Below are positions 1 through 7,617 of a stretch of DNA of 20,697 nucleotides, in pieces. Positions within the stretch are counted from its first letter, which is position 1; every line of letters starts with the position of its first letter. This DNA comes from Lachnospiraceae bacterium (GTDB lineage Bacteria; Bacillota; Clostridia; Lachnospirales; Lachnospiraceae): the NCBI GenBank assembly GCA_021205045.1, contig JAJPYH010000188.1, positions 1 through 20,697 on the forward strand, in the 5' to 3' direction. The position numbers and the translations under genes are program-made. The notes beneath the pieces were generated by a model. The model was not told the DNA's origin. It searched no databases and saw nothing but the letters and a program-made list of their open reading frames with translations.

Positions 1-9
1 TCAACAAAA

Positions 10-38
10 AAGCCTTAAAAATCAGTGATTTAGGGCTT
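10..38 (+). promoter_or_regulatory. Inverted repeat upstream of pyrC
   Basis: AAGCC (10-14) can pair with GGCTT (34-38), and AAATCA (19-24) with TGATTT (26-31), giving a weak stem-loop just before the pyrC ribosome site. There is no T-run after it, so it is not a convincing terminator. A regulatory hairpin or chance are both possible. The rest of positions 1-64 shows no coding sequence. Confidence 0.25.
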
Positions 39-64
39 GACAGAATAGGAAGGAGAAAACTGCT

Positions 65-1375
65 ATGCTTCTGATACAAAATGCAACAGTGATTGATCCG
101 AAAAGCGGAACTGAGACACTGGGAGATATTCTGATATCGGGGGATAAAATACAAAAGATCGCCCCGCGGATTGAGCCTCCCCAGGGAGCGGAGATCATTG
201 ACGGCAGCGGTCTTGTGGCAGGACCTGGTCTTGTGGATGTGCATGTGCATTTCCGGGATCCGGGGCTGACCTGGAAGGAGGACATCCTGACAGGCGCGGC
301 AGCCGCAGCTGCGGGCGGTTTTACCACGGTGGTCATGATGGCAAACACGAAGCCTCCCATCGATTCTGTGGAGACGGTTCAGTATGTATTAAGTAAGGGA
401 AAAGAAGCGCCCATCCATGTGGAGACCTGCGGCACCGTGACGGTGGGAATGCAGGGAAAAGAACTGACAGATATGTCAGCACTGAAGGACGCCGGAGCTG
501 TGGGCTTTACGGACGACGGTATCCCGCTGCTGGAGCCGGAGATCGTCAGAAAGGCCATGGCCAGGACTGCGGAGCTCTCGGTGCCCATCAGCTTTCATGA
601 GGAAAATCCCGCTTATATTGAAAATAACGGCGTCAACCGGGGAAGGGCTTCGGAGCACTTTGGCATCGGAGGCTCGGACAGGCAGGCGGAGATCAGCATG
701 ATTGAGCGGGACATCGGGCTGGCGGTGGAGACCGGCTGCTGTATGGATGTGCAGCACATCAGCACGAAGGAAGGCGTGGAGCTGATCCGAAAGGCCAGGG
801 AGGAGCATCCCGGCCTGGATATTCACGCGGAGGCCACGCCCCATCACATTGCGCTGACAGAGGAGGCAACCATAGAGCACGGCACTCTGGCCAAGATGAA
901 CCCGCCTCTTCGAACCACGGCGGACAGGCTTGCCATAGTGGAGGGACTCATAGACGGCACCATTGACCTGATCGCCACAGACCATGCGCCTCACAGTGTA
1001 CAGGAGAAGGCAAAGCCTGTCACTGAAGCGCCCAGCGGCATCATCGGGCTGGAGACGGCTCTGGCGGTCTGTGTCACGGAGCTGGTGGAGCCGCGATACC
1101 TGACTCTGTGCCAGCTGATGGAGAAGATGGCCTACAATCCGGCCGGAATGTATCATCTGGATCGGGGTTACCTTGCGGAGGGCGGTCCGGCGGATGTGGT
1201 ACTCTTTGACCCGGCGGAGAGCTTTGTGGTGGGTGAGCACTTTTGTTCAAAGGCAGTAAATTCTCCCTTTATCGGGCTGACACTGAAAGGTGTGGTGCGG
1301 TATACGATCTGCGGGGGGAAAGTCGTGTATGAAAATCGCTCTGAGCAGAGCAATGAAAACATGATGCCTGGGTGA
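65..1375 (+). CDS. pyrC: Dihydroorotase PyrC (type I)
   Basis: Cytosolic zinc enzyme that cyclises N-carbamoyl-aspartate to dihydroorotate, the third step of de novo pyrimidine synthesis. The 436-residue length fits type I bacterial dihydroorotases. Visible metal and active-site elements are DVHVHFRDPG at residues 58-67 (His60, His62), the DDG around Asp151, FHEE with His178, QHIS with His231 and ATDHAPH at 304-310 with catalytic Asp306. This spacing matches the Bacillus/Aquifex-type enzyme, where Asp rather than carboxy-lysine bridges the two zincs (family knowledge). The ATG at 65 follows AGGAAGGAG at 47-55. Its pathway partners pyrK and pyrD lie about 7 kb downstream, with unrelated genes between. 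No terminator is seen after it. Confidence 0.96.
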   Translation: MLLIQNATVIDPKSGTETLGDILISGDKIQKIAPRIEPPQGAEIIDGSGLVAGPGLVDVHVHFRDPGLTWKEDILTGAAAAAAGGFTTVVMMANTKPPIDSVETVQYVLSKGKEAPIHVETCGTVTVGMQGKELTDMSALKDAGAVGFTDDGIPLLEPEIVRKAMARTAELSVPISFHEENPAYIENNGVNRGRASEHFGIGGSDRQAEISMIERDIGLAVETGCCMDVQHISTKEGVELIRKAREEHPGLDIHAEATPHHIALTEEATIEHGTLAKMNPPLRTTADRLAIVEGLIDGTIDLIATDHAPHSVQEKAKPVTEAPSGIIGLETALAVCVTELVEPRYLTLCQLMEKMAYNPAGMYHLDRGYLAEGGPADVVLFDPAESFVVGEHFCSKAVNSPFIGLTLKGVVRYTICGGKVVYENRSEQSNENMMPG

Positions 1376-1518
1376 TGCCAAACAGGGTGATTATGAAGTA
1401 TTTATAGAAAAGAAACATACCTTTTGGAAAAGACAGGACAGGATCATCCGGAGTTGCCTGCCAGATACCGGTTCAGAAATTATGATAGAAACAGAGAAAC
1501 TGAAATGAGGAGGACTCA

Positions 1519-3315
1519 ATGAAAAAGCTTCTGAAATACCTGAAGGAATACAAAAAGGAGAGCATTCTTGCCCCCCTTTTTAAAATGCTGGAGGCCAGCT
1601 TTGAGCTGTTTGTGCCTCTGGTGATGGCCCAGATCATCGATGTGGGCATCAAAAATGAGGATGTGGGCTATATTCTGCGTATGGGAGGCATCCTGGTGCT
1701 GCTGGCGGTGGTAGGATTGACCTGCTCTCTGACGGCCCAGTATTTTGCGGCGAAAGCAGCGGTGGGTTTTTCCACCTCCCTGAGAAACGATCTGTTCCGC
1801 CACATTCAGACTCTGTCGTACACTGAGCAGGACGTGGTGGGCACGGCCACGCTGATCACCCGTATGACCAGCGATGTGAGCCAGGTGCAGTCGGGTCTGA
1901 ACCTGACGCTGCGTCTTTTGCTGCGCTCCCCCTTTATTGTGCTGGGCACCATGATCATGTCCTTTACGGTGAATGTGAAGGCGGCCATGACGTTCCTCGT
2001 CACCATCCCTCTGCTGTGTCTGGTGGTCTTTGGCATCATGGCCATCAGCATGCCTTTGTATAAGAAAGTACAGCAGCAGCTGGATCAGGTGACCCGCACC
2101 ACCAGAGAAAATCTTACCGGCGTGCGCGTGATCCGGGCCTTCAACCGCCAGGAGGCGGAGACGAAGCGCTTCCAGGAGGAGAACGGGCTGTTGGTGCAGC
2201 CCCAGGTGTTTGTGGGAAAGATTTCAGCGTTGATGAATCCCATCACCTACGTGATCATCAATCTTTCCATCGTGGCTATCATCTGGATTTCCGGAAAACA
2301 GGTTAATATCGGCGTACTGACTCAGGGAGAGACAGTGGCCTTAGTCAATTATATGTCTCAGATTCTGGTAGAATTAATTAAAATGGCCAATCTGATTGTG
2401 TCCATGTCCAAGGCCTTTGCCTGCGCCAACCGTATCAGCGCGGTGATGGATATCGAGCCCAGCATTGTGGGCGGAACCTTTGATGGCAAAGCTGCACCGG
2501 CAAAAGAAAGCGCCCACGGCAAAAAGAAGGCTGCGGGAAAGGACAAAGCCGGACAGAAGGCTGCGAAGTCCGTTCCCTGTGTCTCCTTCAAGGATGTATT
2601 TTTCAAATATAAAAACGCAAAAGAGGATTCACTGGAACATATTGACTTTGAGGTACAGCCCGGCCAGACTGTGGGTATCATCGGCGGCACCGGCTCCGGC
2701 AAGACCTCTGTGGTCAACCTGATCCCCCGCTTTTATGATGTGCGGGAAGGGCAGGTGCTGGTGGACGGCACGGATGTGCGGGACTATACCCTGGATGCCC
2801 TGCGGGACAAGGCGGGCGTGGTGCCGCAGAAATCGGTTCTGTTCAAAGGTTCATTGAAGGATAACATGCTCTGGGGCAAAAAAGACGCTACAGAGGAGGA
2901 AATCTACAAAGCGCTGGACACCGTCCAGGCCAGGGAGTTTGTGGAGCAGAAGGGCCAGGGCCTTGCCATGGAAATCGAGCAGAACGGCAAAAATCTTTCC
3001 GGCGGCCAGCGGCAGCGTCTGACCATCGCCAGAGCCCTGGTGAAGCAGCCGGAGATTCTGATCATGGACGACTCGGCCTCCGCCCTGGATTTTGCCACGG
3101 ACGCCGCCCTGCGCCGCGCTATTAAGGAAAACACACAGAACATGACGGTGTTTATCGTTTCCCAGCGGGTGTCCACTATCCGCAACGCGGATATGATCCT
3201 GGTGATGGACGACGGTCGGCTGGCAGGACTCGGCACACACAGCGAGCTGTTGAAAAGCTGTGATGTTTACCGGGAAATCTGTCTGTCCCAGCTTTCCAAA
3301 GAGGAGGTGCAGTGA
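1519..3315 (+). CDS. ABC exporter half-transporter, degenerate-ATP-site subunit
   Basis: Membrane half-transporter of the heterodimeric multidrug/lipid exporter type (BmrC/BmrD, LmrCD, TM287/288). Hydrophobic segments cover about residues 18-300 and the nucleotide-binding domain about 353-598. Walker A is GGTGSGKT (389-396), the Q-loop is around PQKSV (436-440) and the signature is LSGGQ (493-497). Walker B runs into DD, so Asp518 replaces the catalytic Glu, and the switch-loop position is Gln549 (SQRVST) instead of His. In this family such changes mark the subunit whose Walker A/B forms the non-hydrolytic site. An Ala/Lys-rich linker of about 30 residues (322-351) joins the two halves. GAGGAGG (1507-1513) sets the ATG. 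Its stop overlaps the start of the partner gene. The substrate is unknown. Confidence 0.93.
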   Translation: MKKLLKYLKEYKKESILAPLFKMLEASFELFVPLVMAQIIDVGIKNEDVGYILRMGGILVLLAVVGLTCSLTAQYFAAKAAVGFSTSLRNDLFRHIQTLSYTEQDVVGTATLITRMTSDVSQVQSGLNLTLRLLLRSPFIVLGTMIMSFTVNVKAAMTFLVTIPLLCLVVFGIMAISMPLYKKVQQQLDQVTRTTRENLTGVRVIRAFNRQEAETKRFQEENGLLVQPQVFVGKISALMNPITYVIINLSIVAIIWISGKQVNIGVLTQGETVALVNYMSQILVELIKMANLIVSMSKAFACANRISAVMDIEPSIVGGTFDGKAAPAKESAHGKKKAAGKDKAGQKAAKSVPCVSFKDVFFKYKNAKEDSLEHIDFEVQPGQTVGIIGGTGSGKTSVVNLIPRFYDVREGQVLVDGTDVRDYTLDALRDKAGVVPQKSVLFKGSLKDNMLWGKKDATEEEIYKALDTVQAREFVEQKGQGLAMEIEQNGKNLSGGQRQRLTIARALVKQPEILIMDDSASALDFATDAALRRAIKENTQNMTVFIVSQRVSTIRNADMILVMDDGRLAGLGTHSELLKSCDVYREICLSQLSKEEVQ

Positions 3316-5066
3316 TGGCAAAATTAAAATTAAGCGAGCATAAATCTACATTGTCAAGAATTCTGGATTTTATCGGTGTATACAAATGGCTGGTGGCCTT
3401 TTCCCTCTGCCTGGCGGCGGTGTATGTTTTCGCCAGTCTGTATGTGCCCATCCTTACCGGAAACGCGGTAGACCTGATCGTGGGAACCGGAAATGTGGAC
3501 TTTGACGGGATTTTCCGGATTGTCAGATGGATTGTGATCATTACTCTGATCGGCGCTGTGGCTCAGTGGCTGATGAATCACATCAACAACCTGATCACCT
3601 ACCGGGTGGTGCGGGATATCCGCACCCGGGCCTTTGACCATCTGGAGACCCTGCCCTTAAGTTATCTGGACACCCACGCCTCCGGCGACATTATCAGCCG
3701 GCTGATTGCGGACGTGGATCAGTTCTCGGAAGGGCTGCTGATGGGCTTTACTCAGCTGTTTACCGGCGTGTTGACCATTGTGGGAACCTTATGCTTTATG
3801 TTTTATGTGAACTGGGGCATGGCCATCGTGGTGGTGTGTGTGACGCCTCTGTCATTATTGGTGGCAAGCTATATCGCCAGAAAAACCTACGCCATGTTTC
3901 AGTTACAGTCCAAAACCCGCGGGGAGCTGACCTCCCTGGTGGATGAAATGGTGGGCAACCAGAAGGTGGTGCAGGCCTTCGGCTATCAGGACGAGGCCCA
4001 GGAAACCTTTGAGGAAATCAACGGCAGACTGCAGAAGTGCAGTTTAAACGCCATCTTTTTCTCCTCCATCACCAACCCGGCCACCCGCTTTGTGAACAGC
4101 ATTGTGTATGCCAGCGTGGGCATCATCGGCGCTTTCTCCGCTATTCGCGGCGTACTGAGCGTAGGCCAGCTGTCCACCTTCTTAAGCTATGCCAACCAGT
4201 ATACCAAGCCCTTTAATGAGATTTCCGGCGTGGTGACGGAGCTGCAGAACGCTCTGGCCTGCGCGGCGAGAGTATTTGAGCTGATCGATGAGCCCTCCTT
4301 CACCCCGGAGGATGTGGATGCGGTGACACTGACAGATGTGTCAGGAAAGGTGGACATTCAGCAGGTGGATTTCTCCTACACGCCTGAGGTTCCGCTGATC
4401 GAGAACCTGAACCTGAAGGTAAAGCCGGGCCAGAGAGTGGCCCTGGTGGGTCCCACCGGCTGCGGCAAGACCACTATCATCAACCTGCTGATGCGTTTCT
4501 ATGATGTCAACAAGGGAAAAATCGCAGTGGACGGCACCGACATCCGCCATGTCACCCGCAAAAGTCTGCGCACCAACTACGGCATGGTGCTCCAGGAAAC
4601 CTGGCTCAAGAGCGGCACCGTCCGGGAAAACATTGCCTACGGCAAGCCCGACGCCACCGAAACCGAGATCATCCAGGCGGCCAAAGCCGCCCACGCGGAC
4701 AGTTTCATCCGCCGCATGCCCCAGGGCTACGATACCGTCCTCACTGAGGACGGCGGCAACTTAAGCCAGGGTCAGAAACAGCTTCTGTGCATCGCCCGCG
4801 TCATGCTCTGCCTGCCGCCCATGCTGATCCTGGACGAGGCCACCTCCTCCATCGATACCCGCACGGAGATCCGCATCCAGAAGGCCTTCGCCACTATGAT
4901 GGAAGGCCGGACAAGCTTCGTCGTGGCTCACCGCCTTTCCACCATCAGAGAGGCGGACATTATCCTGGTGATGCGGGATGGGCATATCATCGAGCAGGGG
5001 AAGCATGAGGAACTGCTGGAGATGAACGGGTTCTATGCGCAGCTGTATCGGAGCCAGTTCAGCTGA
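3315..5066 (+). CDS. ABC exporter half-transporter, catalytic-site subunit
   Basis: Partner of the preceding half-transporter, 583 residues, with about six membrane segments in residues 20-320 and an ATPase domain from about 345. Walker A is GPTGCGKT (379-386), Q427 forms the Q-loop, Walker B ends in DE (Glu508) and the switch histidine is His539 (VAHRLST), so its own Walker site is canonical. Its signature is LSQGQ (483-487) instead of LSGGQ. That is the expected complement, because this signature faces the degenerate Walker site of the other subunit. I choose the ATG at 3315, which overlaps the upstream stop as TGATG with AGGAGG at 3302-3307. An in-frame GTG at 3312 is too close to that site. 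Drug, peptide or lipid export are all possible. Confidence 0.94.
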   Translation: MAKLKLSEHKSTLSRILDFIGVYKWLVAFSLCLAAVYVFASLYVPILTGNAVDLIVGTGNVDFDGIFRIVRWIVIITLIGAVAQWLMNHINNLITYRVVRDIRTRAFDHLETLPLSYLDTHASGDIISRLIADVDQFSEGLLMGFTQLFTGVLTIVGTLCFMFYVNWGMAIVVVCVTPLSLLVASYIARKTYAMFQLQSKTRGELTSLVDEMVGNQKVVQAFGYQDEAQETFEEINGRLQKCSLNAIFFSSITNPATRFVNSIVYASVGIIGAFSAIRGVLSVGQLSTFLSYANQYTKPFNEISGVVTELQNALACAARVFELIDEPSFTPEDVDAVTLTDVSGKVDIQQVDFSYTPEVPLIENLNLKVKPGQRVALVGPTGCGKTTIINLLMRFYDVNKGKIAVDGTDIRHVTRKSLRTNYGMVLQETWLKSGTVRENIAYGKPDATETEIIQAAKAAHADSFIRRMPQGYDTVLTEDGGNLSQGQKQLLCIARVMLCLPPMLILDEATSSIDTRTEIRIQKAFATMMEGRTSFVVAHRLSTIREADIILVMRDGHIIEQGKHEELLEMNGFYAQLYRSQFS

Positions 5067-5148
5067 GAAATGAAACGGTAGAGGTGTACGCAAAGAACGT
5101 GAAAGCTGATCGTTGTATCGGAGTCAGTTTAGCTGAGAAATGAAACGG
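5044..5148. repeat. 35-bp direct repeat at the ABC/Fic junction
   Basis: Positions 5044-5078, covering the last codons and stop of the ABC gene, recur at 5114-5148 with 33 of 35 bases identical and a 70-bp period. The second copy ends just before the Fic ribosome site. It looks like a partial tandem duplication of the gene end or a scar from acquisition of the Fic gene. Confidence 0.85.
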
Positions 5149-5162
5149 GAAGGGGATTGACG

Positions 5163-5771
5163 ATGGTTTTAGAGAATAAATTGGGCATAAAGGATGCCCT
5201 GGAGCTTGCCAGAGCAGAGGAAAAGATAAGCAAAAGGAAGGCTCTGGAGCTGTTTGAAACCGGATTGGCGGATGACATTGAGATCGGAACCTTTCAGGGG
5301 CTGTCCTTCATTCACGCTCATTTATTCGGTGAAATCTATCCCTTTGCCGGAAAAATACGCACCGTAAACATCGCAAAGGGAAGCTTCCGCTTCGCGTCAG
5401 TGCTGTATCTGGAGGCCGCTCTTCAGAATATCGACAGGATGCCGCAGTCCACGTATGAAGAAATCATCGAGAAATATGTGGAAATGAATGTTGCCCATCC
5501 TTTCAGAGAGGGGAACGGACGCAGTATGAGAATCTGGCTTGATCTGATTCTGAAAAAGGAGCTGCGTCAGGTTGTGGATTGGAGCAGAGTTGACAAAGAA
5601 GATTATCTGCTGGCCATGGAACGCAGCCCTGTCAGAGATACGGAGATCAAGCAGCTTTTAAAAGGAGCTTTGACGGATAGGGCCGATGACAGGGAGGTAT
5701 ATATGAAGGGGCTTGATGCCAGCTATGGGTATGAGGGATATACTGCATTTCGGGCGGGGGAGCTGGGGTAG
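5163..5771 (+). CDS. Fic-domain protein, class III (C-terminal inhibitory helix)
   Basis: Probable AMP-transferase that modifies target-protein hydroxyls with ATP. The 202-residue protein has the full Fic core HPFREGNGRSMR at residues 112-123, with catalytic His112, the acidic Glu117 and the phosphate-binding GNGR. A flap segment lies near residues 73-80. The C-terminus carries Ser187-x3-Glu191-Gly192, which matches the (S/T)xxxE(G/N) inhibitory motif of class III Fic proteins such as Neisseria NmFic. The protein is therefore probably self-inhibited, with no separate antitoxin needed. The start is the ATG at 5163 after AAGGGG (5150-5155); a TTG two codons earlier is less likely. A strong terminator follows, so the gene may ride on the ABC transcript. 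The target is unknown; gyrase is a target of some relatives. Confidence 0.92.
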   Translation: MVLENKLGIKDALELARAEEKISKRKALELFETGLADDIEIGTFQGLSFIHAHLFGEIYPFAGKIRTVNIAKGSFRFASVLYLEAALQNIDRMPQSTYEEIIEKYVEMNVAHPFREGNGRSMRIWLDLILKKELRQVVDWSRVDKEDYLLAMERSPVRDTEIKQLLKGALTDRADDREVYMKGLDASYGYEGYTAFRAGELG

Positions 5772-5815
5772 AAACGGATTAAGTTGTTTGTTATATGAGA
5801 TTTGTACGGAAGATG

Positions 5816-5861
5816 ACGGAACCGGAGCAGGGGAAAGGGCTGCTTTGGTTCCGTTTTTCTT
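5816..5861 (+). terminator. Rho-independent terminator after the Fic gene
   Basis: ACGGAACC (5816-5823) pairs with GGTTCCGT (5847-5854), with a further AGCAG/CTGCT pair inside (5826-5830 and 5840-5844), followed by TTTTTCTT. It ends the ABC-Fic unit. Confidence 0.88.
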
Positions 5862-5892
5862 AATCAATCAAAGAAAAGCACAGAAGTATTTG

Positions 5893-5922
5893 TTGACACC
5901 ATTGATAATTGTATAGTAATAT
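5893..5922 (+). promoter_or_regulatory. Sigma-A promoter for the toxin-like ORF
   Basis: A perfect -35 TTGACA (5893-5898), an 18-base spacer and -10 TAATAT (5917-5922). It lies just after the Fic terminator and just before a palindromic operator, so it starts a new, probably repressed transcription unit. Confidence 0.7.
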
Positions 5923-5923
5923 A

Positions 5924-5943
5924 AATTAACCAAATGGTTAATT
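5924..5943. promoter_or_regulatory. Palindromic operator, 9-bp perfect half-sites
   Basis: AATTAACCA and TGGTTAATT are perfect inverted half-sites separated by two bases, centred on the expected transcription start of the promoter at 5893-5922. A repressor dimer bound here would block transcription. Toxin-antitoxin operons are commonly autorepressed through such sites, but no DNA-binding antitoxin gene is present nearby, so the cognate repressor is not identified. Confidence 0.65.
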
Positions 5944-5962
5944 CGTAAGGAGGCGGATTAAT

Positions 5963-6670
5963 ATTAGAATTACATATGCGAATAGCCGGGTAGAGAAATT
6001 CTTTACCGATTACAAAAGAATGCAGAGAAAATTACCGGCCAAATGGGTCAGAACCATCAAGAAGCATATGGATCGTCTTAAAGCGTCAGAAACCTTTGGC
6101 GATTTTCTGAAATTGGGAGTTGGAAAACCAGAACAGCTGACAGGTTATGGACATATTCGTTATTCCCTGCATGTGGCAGCGAATGTCAGGCTGATTTTAG
6201 AACCGGATGCGGATCAAAATACTGTCATGATCTGTACAGAAATTGAAGTGGAAGGAATAGGTGATTATCATGGAAGGAAAGAAAACTGGTATACATCAAT
6301 GGGAGAATTGACTGTCTACGGCACAATTATTGGCGTCCATGGAAACCGGAGAGCATCTTTTTACAGAGATTTAGAAAAACAATTGCTGGACATTCGCCAT
6401 CTTGCATCGGAAGGAAAAGCATTGTGTATTTGTGGAGATTTTAATTGCAGCTTTGGAGATAATTATTATTTTACCCATGCTGGACGAAGCTCTATTATTA
6501 AATGCTTTCAGGAAACGGGGATCAGATTGATTACAGAAAAACAGACGGAGTGCATTGACCATATTGCTATTACGGAGGAATTTGTATGTAATGCGAAAGT
6601 TTCGGTTGAGGAATGGAACGTGGATAAAAGAATGTCGGATCACAAAGGAATTGCTGTCGAGTTCACTTAG
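5963..6670 (+). CDS. Chimeric ORF: HigB/RelE-like toxin domain fused to a truncated EEP-family C-terminus
   Basis: One open frame of about 235 codons joins two unrelated pieces. Residues 1 to about 110 resemble RelE/HigB-superfamily toxins (mRNA interferases): a basic helical start, then a core with RYSLHV and ANVRLIL, ending in DYHGRKENWY, where such toxins normally stop. From about residue 112 the frame continues as the back half of an endonuclease/exonuclease/phosphatase protein, with GDFN at 158-161, IDHI and SDHKGI from residue 225; the N-terminal catalytic half is missing. AAGGAGG (5947-5953) points to a start near 5963, but the codon there is ATT and the one before it is AAT. The first ATG is at 6020, inside the toxin domain. 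The normal antitoxin gene is absent. A deletion that fused two genes, followed by decay, is the best reading. Confidence 0.72.
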   Translation: MRITYANSRVEKFFTDYKRMQRKLPAKWVRTIKKHMDRLKASETFGDFLKLGVGKPEQLTGYGHIRYSLHVAANVRLILEPDADQNTVMICTEIEVEGIGDYHGRKENWYTSMGELTVYGTIIGVHGNRRASFYRDLEKQLLDIRHLASEGKALCICGDFNCSFGDNYYFTHAGRSSIIKCFQETGIRLITEKQTECIDHIAITEEFVCNAKVSVEEWNVDKRMSDHKGIAVEFT

Positions 6671-7067
6671 TGTCAGTACATTTCTCAAAATAGAGAAGAG
6701 CGTAAAGAATGAGTATCTGTGGAATGAAATCGTAAAGAATGAATATGATACGAACTCGAATTATAGGGATATTCCAGACTTCAAAATAAATTTGAATATC
6801 ATGCATTTTTCACAACCACAACAAACTTCTCCATATCACTTTATCTCCTGCCCAGGTGTATCGCAGCAAATTCACGGTATATGTCAGCAATATTTCTTGA
6901 CATATGTCATAAACGAGAGTGAGATAAAGAAAAATACAGGTGAAAATAAGCATCATGAAACGGGGAAAGAAATCCGTTGGTGATAATATCACAAAGCTAT
7001 GGGAACTGTATGGCATACTGGCAGCATGAGCAAATACATTTAATGAAAAAAGACAGGAGGAATTCAT
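6671..7067. other. Gene-free stretch before the ferritin pseudogene
   Basis: About 400 bp, more AT-rich than the surroundings, with no ORF that has both a ribosome site and recognisable protein sequence. It holds a short direct repeat (CGTAAAGAATGA at about 6709 and 6732), a 12-bp palindrome at 6898-6909 and the ferritin ribosome site (AGGAGG, 7055-7060). A 24-codon frame at 6955-7029 lacks a ribosome site. It is probably the remnant of deleted accessory genes. Confidence 0.55.
6898..6909. promoter_or_regulatory. TGACATATGTCA palindrome overlapping a possible -35
   Basis: A perfect 12-bp palindrome whose left arm is part of TTGACA (6897-6902). ATATGTCA also occurs 23 bp upstream (6879-6886). 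The -10 at the correct distance (TGAGAT, 6920-6925) is poor. It may be an operator for the ferritin/desulfoferrodoxin unit; it does not resemble a PerR or Fur box. Confidence 0.35.
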
Positions 7068-7581
7068 ATGTTAGACAAAAATGTAGCAGCATTGCTCAAT
7101 GATCAGATCAACAAAGAGTTTTACTCTGCGTATCTTTATCTTGATTTTTCCAATTATTATAAGGATGAAGGACTGGACGGATACGCAAACTGGTATTTTA
7201 TCTAGGCACAGGAAGAGCGCGACCATGCGGTTCTCATGTTGCAGTATCTGCAGAATAACGGGGAGAGTATTGTATTGGAAGCGATTGCAAAACCGGACAA
7301 GGAATACAAGGACCTTGGTCGATCCGCTGAAATTCGGCTTGGAGCATGAGCGATATGTGACCTCTCTTATCAACAATATTTACGCGGCGGCATTGAAGGG
7401 AAATGATTTCAGGACAATGCAATTTCTCGACTGGTTTGTAAAAGAGCAGGGCGAGGAGGAGGATAACGCGGAGACGAATCTGAAGCGCTATCAGCGGTTT
7501 GGGTCAGACATGAAAGCATTGTACGATCTGGACAGTGAGCTTGCCGCAAGAGTTTATACTGCACCTTCTCTGGTATTATAA
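7068..7581 (+). pseudogene. Ferritin, disrupted by TAG and a frameshift
   Basis: Reads as a bacterial non-haem ferritin (iron storage, ferroxidase) when two lesions are bridged. The start at 7068 after AGGAGG gives a normal N-terminus with Glu17. Codon 46 is TAG (7203-7205), directly before AQEERDHA (Glu50, His53), where related ferritins have Gln; a CAG to TAG change explains it. Between about 7300 and 7321 the reading frame moves by +1 (one base gained or two lost). From there to TAA at 7579-7581 the sequence is again typical ferritin: DPLKFGLEHE, FRTMQFLDWFVKEQGEEEDN, ARVYTAPSLVL. No functional 24-mer cage protein can be made without suppression of both lesions. It sits 36 bp before desulfoferrodoxin and probably shared its transcript. 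Confidence 0.9.
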
Positions 7582-7617
7582 GACCGGACGGAGAATCATT
7601 TGAAGGAGGAAAGACAC

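Noticed and set aside
476..1240. Long minus-strand frame (254 codons) opposite pyrC
   Set aside because: It lies entirely within pyrC, which has clear motifs, and its translation has no recognisable family features or ribosome site.
7203..7205. Recoded TAG (pyrrolysine or suppression) in ferritin
   Set aside because: A separate frameshift also disrupts the gene, and ferritins have no known amber-coded residue at this site, so simple decay explains it better.
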